A stretch of 11,957 nt of DNA from an uncultured Collinsella sp. (GCA_959026535.1 CAUFMB010000058.1:1-11957), one strand, 5' to 3'. Numbered from the stretch's first letter, positions 1 to 7,374 are shown. The notes: generated from the letters alone by a model not told the origin. Program-made: numbers and translations.

Positions 1-13
1 TCGAACTGAAGAA

Positions 14-43
14 GGGGGAGGCCTCGCGGCCTCCCCCTTTTTT
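14..43 (+). terminator. Rho-independent terminator of an upstream gene
   Basis: A perfect 10-bp GC-rich stem (14-23 with 28-37) with a TCGC tetraloop is followed by six T (38-43). Two A before the stem can also pair with the first T residues. It ends transcription of a gene left of the window and separates it from the acpS operon. Confidence 0.93.
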
Positions 44-93
44 GCGTTTACGGGCTTTTGTCTCACATAGTAGCTGTGTTTTATAACCCTCGT

Positions 94-123
94 TTGTCGC
101 ATCTTCTGTGAACGGGCTACAAT
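94..123 (+). promoter_or_regulatory. Probable promoter of the acpS operon
   Basis: A TACAAT -10 element (118-123) lies 18 nt after a weak TTGTCG -35 (94-99). Transcription would start near 130, giving a short leader before the acpS ribosome-binding site at 143. Its place between a strong terminator and the first gene of a tight operon supports it. The -35 match is poor, so the call rests mainly on the -10 and the context. Confidence 0.5.
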
Positions 124-142
124 AACTTAGTCTGTGCGATAT

Positions 143-149
143 GGAGGTG
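143..149 (+). promoter_or_regulatory. Ribosome-binding site deciding the acpS start
   Basis: GGAGGTG lies 5 nt before the ATG at 153. An in-frame ATG at 141 overlaps this Shine-Dalgarno sequence and has none of its own, so 153 is the better start. Confidence 0.8.
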
Positions 150-152
150 AAC

Positions 153-692
153 ATGGCTGAAGCTGGTATCGGCGTTGATATCGTCGAGATTTCCCGTATG
201 AAATCAATTCTTGAAAAGACGCCGTCGTTTGCTCGGCGTGTGTTTACCGAAGAAGAGCGTGCGTATTGTGATGCATCATCGCGTCCCGCTGCTCACTATG
301 CCAGCCGCTTTGCTTCGCGCGAGGCGGTACTTAAAGCTCTCGGCACGGGTTTTAGTCAAGGCGTTGGTCGCAAGGATGTTTCGGTTACGCGTGATAAACT
401 CGGCAAACCGAAGGCGCTGCTTTCGGGCCGTGCTCTCGAGATCGCTCAAGAGCTGGGTGTTGTTGAGGTCGCTCTTTCCATTACGCTTACAGGAGACTTA
501 GCCGTTGCGAATGCCATCGCGATTACCGAAGATGCTCGGCCTAAGCCAAAAGAGGAAAAGGTGAGTACCAAGAAACGCGTAGCGCAGACATTTAAAGAGG
601 CTCGCTCTGTTTTAGATGAGCTTGAGCAGCTGCAGAATTCAGCATTGACGGAGCACCTGGGCGATGCTTCGCAAGATACGCTAGGAGCATAG
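153..692 (+). CDS. acpS: Holo-[acyl-carrier-protein] synthase with C-terminal extension
   Basis: AcpS transfers the 4'-phosphopantetheine arm of CoA to a serine of acyl carrier protein, activating it for fatty-acid synthesis in the cytoplasm. The start at 153 gives 179 residues. The family signature is clear: GIGVDIVEI near the N-terminus with metal-ligand D9, FTEEE at 31-35, and SREAVLKALGTG at 55-66 with the second metal ligand E57 and K61. The usual KEA is REA here (R56). The S-I-T/S-H motif near the end of the core reads SITL, with Leu112 where His is usual. The core ends near residue 127, as expected for a family of about 120-125 residues. Residues 128-179 form a charged Lys/Glu-rich tail, probably helical, with no function I recognise. 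The stop abuts the nnr start codon. AcpS identity is secure; normal activity is assumed. Confidence 0.93.
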   Translation: MAEAGIGVDIVEISRMKSILEKTPSFARRVFTEEERAYCDASSRPAAHYASRFASREAVLKALGTGFSQGVGRKDVSVTRDKLGKPKALLSGRALEIAQELGVVEVALSITLTGDLAVANAIAITEDARPKPKEEKVSTKKRVAQTFKEARSVLDELEQLQNSALTEHLGDASQDTLGA

Positions 693-2309
693 ATGAAACC
701 GGTTTTGAGTACCGAAGAAGTCGTTCGTCTCGAGGATATCATCGAACGCGAAGGGACTTCGAAGGCCGAGCTTATGGAGCTAGCAGGTGAGTTTGCCGCC
801 AACGAGGTCTTGAAGCTCAATCCCGATCGGGTTCTCGTTCTGGTCGGTTTTGGTAATAATGGCGGCGACGGTTGGGTTGCCGCCGATATTCTGAGCCATA
901 AGGGTGTGGACGTCGATATCGTTTCTCCGGTTGAGCCGGATGAGATTCCTGCTGCTCTGGCACGTCATGTTGCTCGTCGTACTGCCGGCCGCGATGTGCA
1001 CGTTTGCGTCGGTCCCTCGCGTGACGAACTCGAGGTTTTGATCGATAAGGCCGATGTTGTTGTCGATGCCATTTTTGGTACCGGTTTCCACGGGAATCTG
1101 CGTGCGCCGTTCTCCATCTGGATTCCTACGGTCAATGAATGCGCCGATTGTGTCGTATCCATTGATGTCCCCTCGGGCCTGAATGCCGAGACGGGCGTTG
1201 TTGATGACGATTGCATTCGTGCCGAGCGTACGGTAACGATGATTGCCCCCAAAATCGGTTTGTATAGCGCTGATGGTCCTGAGTACGCTGGCGATTTGGT
1301 CTGCGGCAATCTTTACGATCGTCTTGACGAGGTTATCGATGATGTGGACCATGCGGCTGAGATTGTCGAGCCTGGCGATTTGGTCGATTACTTCGCTCCG
1401 CTGCCAACGAATATCGATAAGTATTCTCGTGGCTCCGTGCTTATTGTCACCGGCTCGGCGCAGTACCCTGGTGCCGCCATTATGGCAGCCAAGTCTGCTG
1501 CCCGTGCTGGTGCCGGCTATGTGGCGGTCGCAACGCCTGATGCTTGCGCCAACCTTATTCGTATGGCACTTCCTTCGATTCCCGTCTTTGCCATTCCGTC
1601 CGATTCCCGCGGCTCCTTTGGTGCCGCTGCGCGCATGACGGTGTGCGAGATTGCAAAGAAGTACAGCTGCGTGCTGTGCGGCCCCGGTATGACGACGTCT
1701 GCTGGCGCTATGCAGGTGGTCTCGGGCCTGCTTGAGCTTGACGTGCCGCTCATCTTGGACGCCGATGCGCTCAACTGCCTCTCTAAGATTGCCATTGATG
1801 GTATCGATAGCAATCCCGAGATGTACCGTCGCGAGCAGCCGCTTGTCATGACGCCGCACTATCGTGAACTTTCGCGTCTGGTTGCCGGTGATGAGGTGAA
1901 CGACCTTGGTACCGCGATTGCAGCCGCGCAGAAGGTTGTCTGGGCTGCAGGCTCCGACAATCTGGTGGTCATTGCCAAGGGGCCGACGACGGCTATCTGT
2001 GGCGTTGAGCGTGTGCTGCTGCCGCTCTCGGGTCCGGCTTCTCTGGCAACTGCCGGTTCGGGTGATGTTCTCGCGGGTATTTTGGCCGGCACGCTTGCCA
2101 CCATGCGCGACGAGATGGATCGTTGGGAGTTGCTGTATTCGTACGCTGTCGCACTTCACAGCTACGCCGGTTTTGCCGCGGCGACGGAGTATGGTGAGAA
2201 GAGCGTCATCGCGACCGATCTTATCGACTTGATCGGTCCCGCCATGGAACTGGCGGCAAAGGATGCGCTCGAAGATCTGGGAATCATGGACGAAGGGCCG
2301 GATGACTAA
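693..2309 (+). CDS. nnr: Bifunctional NAD(P)H-hydrate epimerase / ADP-dependent NAD(P)H-hydrate dehydratase
   Basis: This 538-residue protein repairs NAD(P)H hydrates formed by heat or by side reactions. The N-terminal YjeF_N-like domain (about 1-220) interconverts R and S hydrates. The C-terminal ribokinase-fold domain (about 235-525) dehydrates the S form using ADP. Visible N-domain motifs are GFGNNGGDG at 52-60, DAIFGTG at 125-131 and DVPSGLNAETG at 158-168. Visible C-domain motifs are KYSRGSVLIVTG at 243-254, DADALN at 356-361, TPH at 387-389, KGP at 429-431 and AGSGDVLAG at 454-462. The TPHPGE typical of the family reads TPHYRE. AGGAG lies 5 nt before the ATG, and the gene follows acpS with no gap. 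Both halves are full length, like E. coli YjeF/Nnr. Confidence 0.95.
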   Translation: MKPVLSTEEVVRLEDIIEREGTSKAELMELAGEFAANEVLKLNPDRVLVLVGFGNNGGDGWVAADILSHKGVDVDIVSPVEPDEIPAALARHVARRTAGRDVHVCVGPSRDELEVLIDKADVVVDAIFGTGFHGNLRAPFSIWIPTVNECADCVVSIDVPSGLNAETGVVDDDCIRAERTVTMIAPKIGLYSADGPEYAGDLVCGNLYDRLDEVIDDVDHAAEIVEPGDLVDYFAPLPTNIDKYSRGSVLIVTGSAQYPGAAIMAAKSAARAGAGYVAVATPDACANLIRMALPSIPVFAIPSDSRGSFGAAARMTVCEIAKKYSCVLCGPGMTTSAGAMQVVSGLLELDVPLILDADALNCLSKIAIDGIDSNPEMYRREQPLVMTPHYRELSRLVAGDEVNDLGTAIAAAQKVVWAAGSDNLVVIAKGPTTAICGVERVLLPLSGPASLATAGSGDVLAGILAGTLATMRDEMDRWELLYSYAVALHSYAGFAAATEYGEKSVIATDLIDLIGPAMELAAKDALEDLGIMDEGPDD

Positions 2310-2311
2310 TC

Positions 2312-3457
2312 ATGAATAAAGCCGATTTGACGCGCTGGTCCTGGGTCGAGATCGACCGCGGGGCGCTCCGTCGCAACACGAGGGCCTATAAGAACTTGCT
2401 GAATCCACGTCAGCGCCTGTGCTGCGTGGTCAAGGCCGATGCTTATGGTCATGGAGCTGTTGAGTGCGCCAAGATCATGTATTCGGCCGGTGCCGACATG
2501 TTTGCCGTGGCGACGGTTAACGAGGGCGTTGAGCTCCGACAGGGCGGGATTACGAAACCCATCCTCATCCTAAGCGAGCCGCCTATCGAGGCCATTCCGA
2601 CGTTGCTCGAGTTTGATATCATGCCCTCGGTCTATACGTCTGACTTTGCTCTTGCGTATGGCGAATGTGCCGTCGCGGCGGGCAAAGTGGGCAAGTATCA
2701 TCTCGCCATCGAGACGGGCATGAATCGTATCGGCGTTCACTACACGCAGGTGCTCGACTTTGTCCGCGGTATAAATTTCCATCGTGGTATTCAGTGCGAC
2801 GGCGTATTTACGCACTTCGCCACGGCCGATGAACCTTCGGGCTGGGACTACAAGCTGCAGTGTCAGCGCTTTACCGAGGCCGTTCAGGCCATTAAGGATG
2901 CGGGTTTTGAGTGCGGTATCGTGCACTGCGCCAACACGCCGTCCTCGATGCTCGACCCCTCGATGCATTTTGATATGATCCGCGCCGGCGTTGGCTTGTA
3001 TGGCATGCAGCCGTGCGAGCTGAGTGGCCGCGTGATGCAGCTTGATCCCGTTATGAGCGTCCATGCGCGTGTGACGCGCGTGGCACACCCTGCGATGGGT
3101 GAGGGCGTGGGCTACGGTTTTACCTACCGCGTACCGCGTACGCGCGTTCAGATCTGCACGCTGCCGATCGGTTATGCCGATGGCCTATCGCGTACGCTTT
3201 CCAATCGTATGGATGTGCTGTATCGCGGCGAGCGCGTGCATCAGGTTGGCAATATCTGCATGGACCAGTTTATGGTCGCCATTCAGTCCAACCCGGCACA
3301 CGAGATTCCCGAGGCCGAGTATGGTGACGAGATGATCATCGTCGGCCGCGATGGCGATGCCGAGATCACTATGGACGAGATGGCCCGACTGCGCGGAACG
3401 ATTAACTACGAGGTCGCCTGCGGCTTTGGCATGCGTCTCGACAAGGTCTACGTGTAG
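2312..3457 (+). CDS. alr: Alanine racemase
   Basis: This 381-residue fold-type III PLP enzyme converts L- to D-alanine for peptidoglycan. The PLP-binding lysine is K41 in VVKADAYGHGA. IETGMNRIG (133-141), the IRAGVGLYG motif (223-231) with R224, and GVGYGFTY (265-272) with catalytic Tyr268 are present, as is NICMDQ at 314-319. The length is normal. The gene starts 2 nt after the nnr stop. The upstream Shine-Dalgarno is weak, so translational coupling to nnr is likely. The acpS/nnr/alr neighbourhood is common in Gram-positive bacteria and actinobacteria, which supports the assignment. Confidence 0.96.
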   Translation: MNKADLTRWSWVEIDRGALRRNTRAYKNLLNPRQRLCCVVKADAYGHGAVECAKIMYSAGADMFAVATVNEGVELRQGGITKPILILSEPPIEAIPTLLEFDIMPSVYTSDFALAYGECAVAAGKVGKYHLAIETGMNRIGVHYTQVLDFVRGINFHRGIQCDGVFTHFATADEPSGWDYKLQCQRFTEAVQAIKDAGFECGIVHCANTPSSMLDPSMHFDMIRAGVGLYGMQPCELSGRVMQLDPVMSVHARVTRVAHPAMGEGVGYGFTYRVPRTRVQICTLPIGYADGLSRTLSNRMDVLYRGERVHQVGNICMDQFMVAIQSNPAHEIPEAEYGDEMIIVGRDGDAEITMDEMARLRGTINYEVACGFGMRLDKVYV

Positions 3458-3465
3458 GAGCCGCT

Positions 3466-4086
3466 ATGGGCGTCATGCACATTCCCGGTCATAGCCATCA
3501 GGCGCCACGTGAGGTCGCACTCGAGGAGATTGAGGCCGTTCTGGGCGATTGTCACCTCTGCCAGCTCTACCAGTCGCGTCACAATATCGTGTTTGGCGTG
3601 GGAAACCCCCGCGCTCGCGTCATGTTTATCGGTGAGGCGCCGGGTCGCAACGAGGATTTGCAGGGCGAGCCCTTTGTGGGGGCGGCAGGCGAGGATCTCA
3701 ACGGCATTTTGTCGCTGGCGGGGCTCAAACGCGAAGACGTCTACATTGCCAACGTGCTTAAGTGCCGCCCGCCGGGAAACCGCAATCCGCGTCCCGAGGA
3801 AGTGCTGGCTTGCTCGCCGTTTTTGCGTGAGCAGATTCGAAGCATCTGGCCTGATATTATCGTGACGCTCGGCAACCCCGCGACGCACTTTGTGCTTAAG
3901 ACCGAGATTGGCATTACTAAGCTGCGCGGCAGGTTCCACCAGATGGGGCATTTTGTAGTAATGCCCACTTTTCATCCGGCAGCAGCGCTGCGCAATCCGG
4001 CGTGGCAGGAGCTGCTGGAGGAAGACTTTAAGATGCTGGGCGATTATCTGGAGCGACATCCCGCACCAGAGGACGCCTCGGAATAA
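3466..4086 (+). CDS. Family-4 uracil-DNA glycosylase (Fe-S type)
   Basis: This 206-residue protein is a type-4 uracil-DNA glycosylase, which excises uracil from DNA and normally carries a [4Fe-4S] cluster. Cys29 and Cys32 (CHLC), Cys100 and Cys116 sit as the cluster ligands do in this family. The first uracil-pocket motif is GEAPGRNEDLQGEPFVG (56-72). The second conserved region is TFHPAAALRNP (168-178) with His170, a variant of the HPS motif. Its own AGGAG lies 5 nt before the ATG, and only 8 nt separate it from alr. The C-terminal tail after about 198 is short and polar. It is often annotated as a phage SPO1 DNA-polymerase-related protein. Sitting between alr and tsaE, it is probably co-expressed with the housekeeping operon. 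Confidence 0.93.
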   Translation: MGVMHIPGHSHQAPREVALEEIEAVLGDCHLCQLYQSRHNIVFGVGNPRARVMFIGEAPGRNEDLQGEPFVGAAGEDLNGILSLAGLKREDVYIANVLKCRPPGNRNPRPEEVLACSPFLREQIRSIWPDIIVTLGNPATHFVLKTEIGITKLRGRFHQMGHFVVMPTFHPAAALRNPAWQELLEEDFKMLGDYLERHPAPEDASE

Positions 4087-4098
4087 TAAGGAGCATAT

Positions 4099-4605
4099 AT
4101 GTCCCTGGAGCGCCTGGGGGTAGGTACTTACAAAACGACTTGCGCTGCCGATACGGAGTACTTTGGCGAGCTAATTGCACCGTGCCTTGAGGACGGCGAT
4201 GTGCTCATCCTGACCGGTGGCCTGGGAGTGGGCAAAACTCACTTTACCAAGGGCGTCTCGCGCGGGCTGGGCGATGAGCATATGGTTACGAGTCCTACGT
4301 TTGCGCTCATGGCCGTTCACGATCAAGGTCGTATTCCGCTGTTTCACTTTGATCTATACCGCCTGGAGCATGCCTACGAGCTCGAGGATACGGGCATTTT
4401 CGATGTGCTGGGCTATGAGGGTGCTTGCCTGCTGGAATGGGGCGAACAATTTCAGGACGAGCTGACGGATGAGTATCTTTCGGTGACGCTCAGGCGTGAT
4501 GAGGGCGACAGCGATGTGCGAACGATAACACTTGAGGCGCACGGTGACCGCGCAATGGAGCTTTCCCATTTGATTGATAAGGCTGTACAAGATGAGCTTG
4601 CATAA
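4099..4605 (+). CDS. tsaE: tRNA t6A37 biosynthesis ATPase TsaE
   Basis: This 168-residue P-loop ATPase supports the TsaB-TsaD complex that makes N6-threonylcarbamoyladenosine at position 37 of ANN-decoding tRNAs. The Walker A is GGLGVGKTH (40-48), followed by the family motifs TSPTFAL (64-70) and HFDLYRLE (83-90), and LLEWGE near 111-116. AAGGAG lies 5 nt before the ATG. The 3' end overlaps the next gene by 14 nt. That gene encodes TsaB and TsaD, so TsaE and its partners are likely translated together. Confidence 0.95.
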   Translation: MSLERLGVGTYKTTCAADTEYFGELIAPCLEDGDVLILTGGLGVGKTHFTKGVSRGLGDEHMVTSPTFALMAVHDQGRIPLFHFDLYRLEHAYELEDTGIFDVLGYEGACLLEWGEQFQDELTDEYLSVTLRRDEGDSDVRTITLEAHGDRAMELSHLIDKAVQDELA

Positions 4606-6976
4606 CGACAACGCGCTGGTGGTGGCGCTCGATACCTCGACCGACATGCTTGCCTGCGCGGCAAGCTGGATTGATGGGCAGACGGGCGAGACGAAGCTCG
4701 TGAGCGGCGACCACATGTGTCGCCGTCACGCCAACGTTGAGCTCGTGAATACCGTTGATGGCGTGCTGGCTCAAACCGGTCTGGATCGCAGCGATGTTGG
4801 TTGCTACGTGGTCGGCCGCGGTCCGGGGTCGTTTACGGGTGTGCGCATCGGCATCTCCACTGCCAAGGGCCTCGCACGTGGTGCCAATGTTCCGCTGCTG
4901 GGCGTGTCGACGCTCGACGCTTGCGCTTGGACGGCGTGGAAGGCTGGCGTGCGCGGCAAGCTTGGTATCTTGGCCGATGCTATGCGCGGTGAGGTATATC
5001 CGGCGCTGTATATGCTGGTCGATGAGGGCCCCGAGCGTCAATTTGAGCGCGAACACGTGGTCAAGGCCGCCGTGGCGCTCGATGAGTGGCGCCAAGCAGC
5101 GGACTGGGACCAGGTTCAGCTGACCGGTGACGGTCTCGTGCGCTATGGCAAGCTGCTGGGTGAGGACGAGACCGCCCGCTGCGTGGAGTGCGACCTGTGG
5201 TGGCCTTCGGGCGAGGGCTTGCTGCTCGCGCACGCTGCGGGTGACGGCGATCCGGCCCGCGTCCTGCCGATTTACACGCGCCTTTCGGATGCCGAGGAAA
5301 ACGAGCGCAAGCGTCTTGGTCTTGCTGAGAGTGCACAGAGCGAAATTACGGGCGTTGCCGATGAGCTCGCCGGTCGTCATCTGCAGTTCCGTCCCATGGG
5401 CGCGGCGGATGCCGAGGGCGCGAGCGCGCTGGAGGCTGCCTGCTTTGAAGGTGCCGGACACGAGGCGTGGACGCCGGGCATGTTCCTGTCCGAACTGGGC
5501 GAGGACGTCGCTGCGCCGCGTAGTTGGTGGGTGGCACACGACGATGGCAAGCTGCTGGGCCTTGCCGGCGGTATGGTCGTGGACGGTGATGTGCAGATTC
5601 TGGATGTCGCCGTCGACCCGGCACATCGCCGTGAGGGCATTGCCCGCAAGCTGCTGTCGCACGTGAGCTATGATGCCCAGATGCTCGGCTGCACCACGGC
5701 TTCGCTCGAGGTTGAGGACGGCAACGAGGGAGCGATTGCGCTCTATAACGCTCTGGGCTTTACCGAGGCTGGCCGTCGCCGCGGCTACTATGGTGCCGGC
5801 AAGGACGCCATCGTCATGACGGCCCCGCTGCCCCTGGTACTTCCGGTCGACAATGCTTCGCCCGAGCCGACGGCGGCAGAGCAGCGCGTATGGCCGCTGC
5901 CTGCGCCTGGGCGCTCCGAGGGGGAGCGTGCCGAAATTGAGCGCCGCCGCCTAGTGCTCGCTATCGAGAGTTCCTGCGACGAGACGGCCGTGGCGATTAT
6001 CGATGCGGATGGCAATATGCTGGCCAACCAGGTGTCGACACAGATTGATTTCCATGCCCGCTTTGGCGGCGTGGTGCCCGAGATCGCCTCGCGCAAACAC
6101 GTTGAGGTGATTGTGAGTGTCGTGGATGCGGCGCTCGAGGATGCCGCAGCATCGCTTGGCCTTGAGGGTGGAGCCATTGCTCCCAGCGAGCTTGCCGCCG
6201 TGGGCGTGACACAGGGTCCGGGCCTGGTGGGCGCGCTCGTGGTTGGCGTCGCCTTTGCCAAGGGCTTTGCCTACGCTGCCGGCAAGCCGCTCGTGTGCGT
6301 CAATCATCTTGAGGGTCATCTGTTTGCCAACCTGCTGGCGCAACCCGACCTCAAACCGCCGTTTATCTTCACGCTTGTCTCGGGTGGGCACACCATGCTC
6401 GTGCACGTGAAGGCGTGGGGCGACTACGAGGTGCTCGGTGAGACGCTTGACGACGCTGTGGGCGAGGCCTTCGACAAGGTAGCCAAGGCGTTGGGTCTGG
6501 GCTATCCCGGTGGCCCCATCATTTCCAAGCTGGCCGAGATGGGCAACCCCAAGGCGATCGATTTCCCCCGTGCGCTTAACAGCAGAGGAGACTATCGCTT
6601 CTCGCTTTCGGGCCTTAAAACCGCTGTGACGCTCTACATTGAACAGGAGACCAAGGCCGGGCGCACGATTCACCTGCCCGATCTGGCAGCTTCGTTTGAG
6701 GCAGCTGTCTTTGACGTGCAGTACAAGAAGGCCAAAAACGCACTGCACGCTACCGGATGCAAGGAATACTGCATCGGTGGCGGCGTCTCGGCCAACCCAC
6801 ATCTGCGCGAGATGATGATCAAGAAGCTTGGACGTCAGGGGATTCGCGTAACGGTGCCGCCCTTGTCTGCCTGTACCGATAACGCAGCCATGATTGCGGA
6901 GGTCGCTCGCCGTAAATTCGACCGAGGTGAAATCTCGCCGTTCGACGTCGACGCCGATCCAAACATGACGTTGTAG
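4592..6976 (+). CDS. TsaB-RimI-TsaD triple fusion (tRNA t6A37 synthase subunits plus protein N-acetyltransferase)
   Basis: One 794-residue polypeptide carries three proteins that are usually separate. Residues 1-~240 are TsaB (ALDTST at 12-17, GRGPGSFTGVRIG at 75-87), the scaffold partner of TsaD. Residues ~263-412 are a RimI-type GNAT acetyltransferase, with an acetyl-CoA loop VDPAHRREGIA (341-351), GNEGAIALYNALGF (377-390) and RRRGYY (395-400). Residues ~453-794 are complete TsaD, which transfers the threonylcarbamoyl group: AIESSCDET (457-465), metal ligands in HLEGH (572-576), SGGHT (597-601), CIGGGVSANP (727-736) and CTDNAAM with D763. Linkers at ~241-262 and ~413-452 are polar or Pro-rich. 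I start at ATG 4592; a longer reading from TTG at 4574 lacks a good ribosome site and deepens the overlap with tsaE. No frameshift or internal stop is seen. Confidence 0.95.
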   Translation: MSLHNDNALVVALDTSTDMLACAASWIDGQTGETKLVSGDHMCRRHANVELVNTVDGVLAQTGLDRSDVGCYVVGRGPGSFTGVRIGISTAKGLARGANVPLLGVSTLDACAWTAWKAGVRGKLGILADAMRGEVYPALYMLVDEGPERQFEREHVVKAAVALDEWRQAADWDQVQLTGDGLVRYGKLLGEDETARCVECDLWWPSGEGLLLAHAAGDGDPARVLPIYTRLSDAEENERKRLGLAESAQSEITGVADELAGRHLQFRPMGAADAEGASALEAACFEGAGHEAWTPGMFLSELGEDVAAPRSWWVAHDDGKLLGLAGGMVVDGDVQILDVAVDPAHRREGIARKLLSHVSYDAQMLGCTTASLEVEDGNEGAIALYNALGFTEAGRRRGYYGAGKDAIVMTAPLPLVLPVDNASPEPTAAEQRVWPLPAPGRSEGERAEIERRRLVLAIESSCDETAVAIIDADGNMLANQVSTQIDFHARFGGVVPEIASRKHVEVIVSVVDAALEDAAASLGLEGGAIAPSELAAVGVTQGPGLVGALVVGVAFAKGFAYAAGKPLVCVNHLEGHLFANLLAQPDLKPPFIFTLVSGGHTMLVHVKAWGDYEVLGETLDDAVGEAFDKVAKALGLGYPGGPIISKLAEMGNPKAIDFPRALNSRGDYRFSLSGLKTAVTLYIEQETKAGRTIHLPDLAASFEAAVFDVQYKKAKNALHATGCKEYCIGGGVSANPHLREMMIKKLGRQGIRVTVPPLSACTDNAAMIAEVARRKFDRGEISPFDVDADPNMTL

Positions 6977-6987
6977 CTGGTACGGCG

Positions 6988-7009
6988 CGGTCCCCGGACG
7001 GAGGGGCCG
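6988..7009 (+). other. GC-rich hairpin after the tsaBD fusion gene
   Basis: A 7-bp stem with one G.T pair (6988-6994 with 7003-7009) encloses an 8-nt loop, 11 nt after the stop codon. It has no T run, so it is not a terminator by itself. It may protect the mRNA 3' end ahead of the terminator at 7047. Confidence 0.4.
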
Positions 7010-7046
7010 GATATAAGGTTTCCTGCTCTACAGTCCTGCGCAAGAC

Positions 7047-7072
7047 GAAGGCCACATTAAGTGGCTTTCTTT
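7047..7072 (+). terminator. Terminator of the acpS-tsaBD operon
   Basis: A 9-bp stem with one G.T pair (7047-7055 with 7061-7069) and an ATTAA loop is followed by TTT. CGCAA upstream (7039-7043) can also pair with TTGCG (7071-7075) to lengthen the stem. The T run is short, so efficiency is uncertain. The following ~110 nt, up to about 7182, contain nothing I can name. Confidence 0.7.
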
Positions 7073-7182
7073 GCGTGCGGAACTCGCGATAAAGTTCATA
7101 TGCGCCGCCCGGCTCCCGCGGCTCTCAGGGGCATCTCTCATGCAAAAACTGTCGTGGGGTAAAGTCCGAGGTCAGTGGCGTT

Positions 7183-7258
7183 TTATACCGAGAAATTCAA
7201 AAAAGTGGAAAATTCATTACATATTTGCGTTGACTTTAGGTAACTAAAGTTTCATACT
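7183..7258 (+). promoter_or_regulatory. cstA promoter with AT-rich upstream tract
   Basis: TTGACT (7230-7235) and CATACT (7253-7258) are separated by exactly 17 nt, giving a near-consensus vegetative promoter with a start near 7265. The 47 nt before it (7183-7229) are markedly AT-rich against the surroundings, as an UP element would be. The transcript would carry a leader of about 235 nt before cstA. Confidence 0.78.
7233..7250. promoter_or_regulatory. Operator-like palindrome in the cstA promoter spacer
   Basis: ACTTTAG (7233-7239), GTAA, CTAAAGT (7244-7250) form a perfect 7-bp inverted repeat lying between the -35 and -10 and overlapping the end of the -35. A dimeric repressor bound here would block RNA polymerase. 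I cannot assign it to a regulator family. It is an AT-rich palindrome, so it could also arise by chance. Confidence 0.55.
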
Positions 7259-7276
7259 CCTTTTCAACCACTGGGG

Positions 7277-7305
7277 GATGTGAACACGCACGGATCGTTC
7301 ACATC
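7277..7305. repeat. Perfect 9-bp inverted repeat in the cstA leader
   Basis: GATGTGAAC (7277-7285) and GTTCACATC (7297-7305) are exact reverse complements separated by 11 nt. They lie just after the predicted transcription start. They could form an RNA hairpin at the 5' end of the leader or a DNA operator. GTTCAC recurs at 7332-7337 inside the leader peptide, so GTGAAC has a second possible partner. Confidence 0.6.
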
Positions 7306-7329
7306 ATGATTGAAGAGGATTTCTTAGAC

Positions 7330-7374
7330 ATGTTCACGCATCAGCTAAACATTATCAGCGTAGTAATTATCTGA
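7330..7374 (+). CDS. Predicted 14-residue Ile/Val-rich leader peptide of cstA
   Basis: An ATG at 7330 opens a 14-codon frame ending at TGA (7372-7374), reading MFTHQLNIISVVII. AGAGGA (7314-7319) lies 10 nt upstream as a ribosome site. Six of the last seven residues are Ile or Val. The codons include tandem GTA and two ATT; Leu is CTA. I find no in-frame GTA, CTA or ATT in cstA by eye. Codons of this kind at the end of a short frame, just before competing hairpins and a terminator, are the signature of ribosome-mediated attenuation by branched-chain amino-acid supply. A longer reading from ATG 7306 has a poorer ribosome site. No expression evidence is available here. Confidence 0.6.
   Translation: MFTHQLNIISVVII

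Noticed and set aside
780..2159. A 459-codon minus-strand frame opposite nnr
   Set aside because: It is a shadow of a gene whose motifs are complete on the + strand. It has no ribosome site or recognisable motifs.
4574..4591. Upstream TTG start for the TsaB-RimI-TsaD gene
   Set aside because: It adds six residues not typical of TsaB, lacks a ribosome site, and deepens the overlap with tsaE. The ATG at 4592 places the ALDTST motif at the normal distance.
4490..5662. A 390-codon minus-strand frame opposite the tsaE end and TsaB-RimI region
   Set aside because: It is antisense to strongly supported coding sequence and has no recognisable protein features.
6819..7055. A 78-codon minus-strand frame spanning the tsaD end
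   Set aside because: It overlaps conserved TsaD C-terminal coding sequence and the operon terminator. Its Arg-rich composition is typical of a shadow frame.
7100..7162. A 20-codon frame in the cstA upstream region
   Set aside because: It has only a weak AAAG upstream, no context and no recognisable sequence. A frame this short is expected by chance.
7279..7303. CRP-like site (TGTGA ... TCACA) upstream of cstA
   Set aside because: E. coli cstA is CRP-regulated, but here the half-sites are 15 nt apart instead of 6, and they lie downstream of the predicted start. The repeat is recorded instead as a plain inverted repeat.
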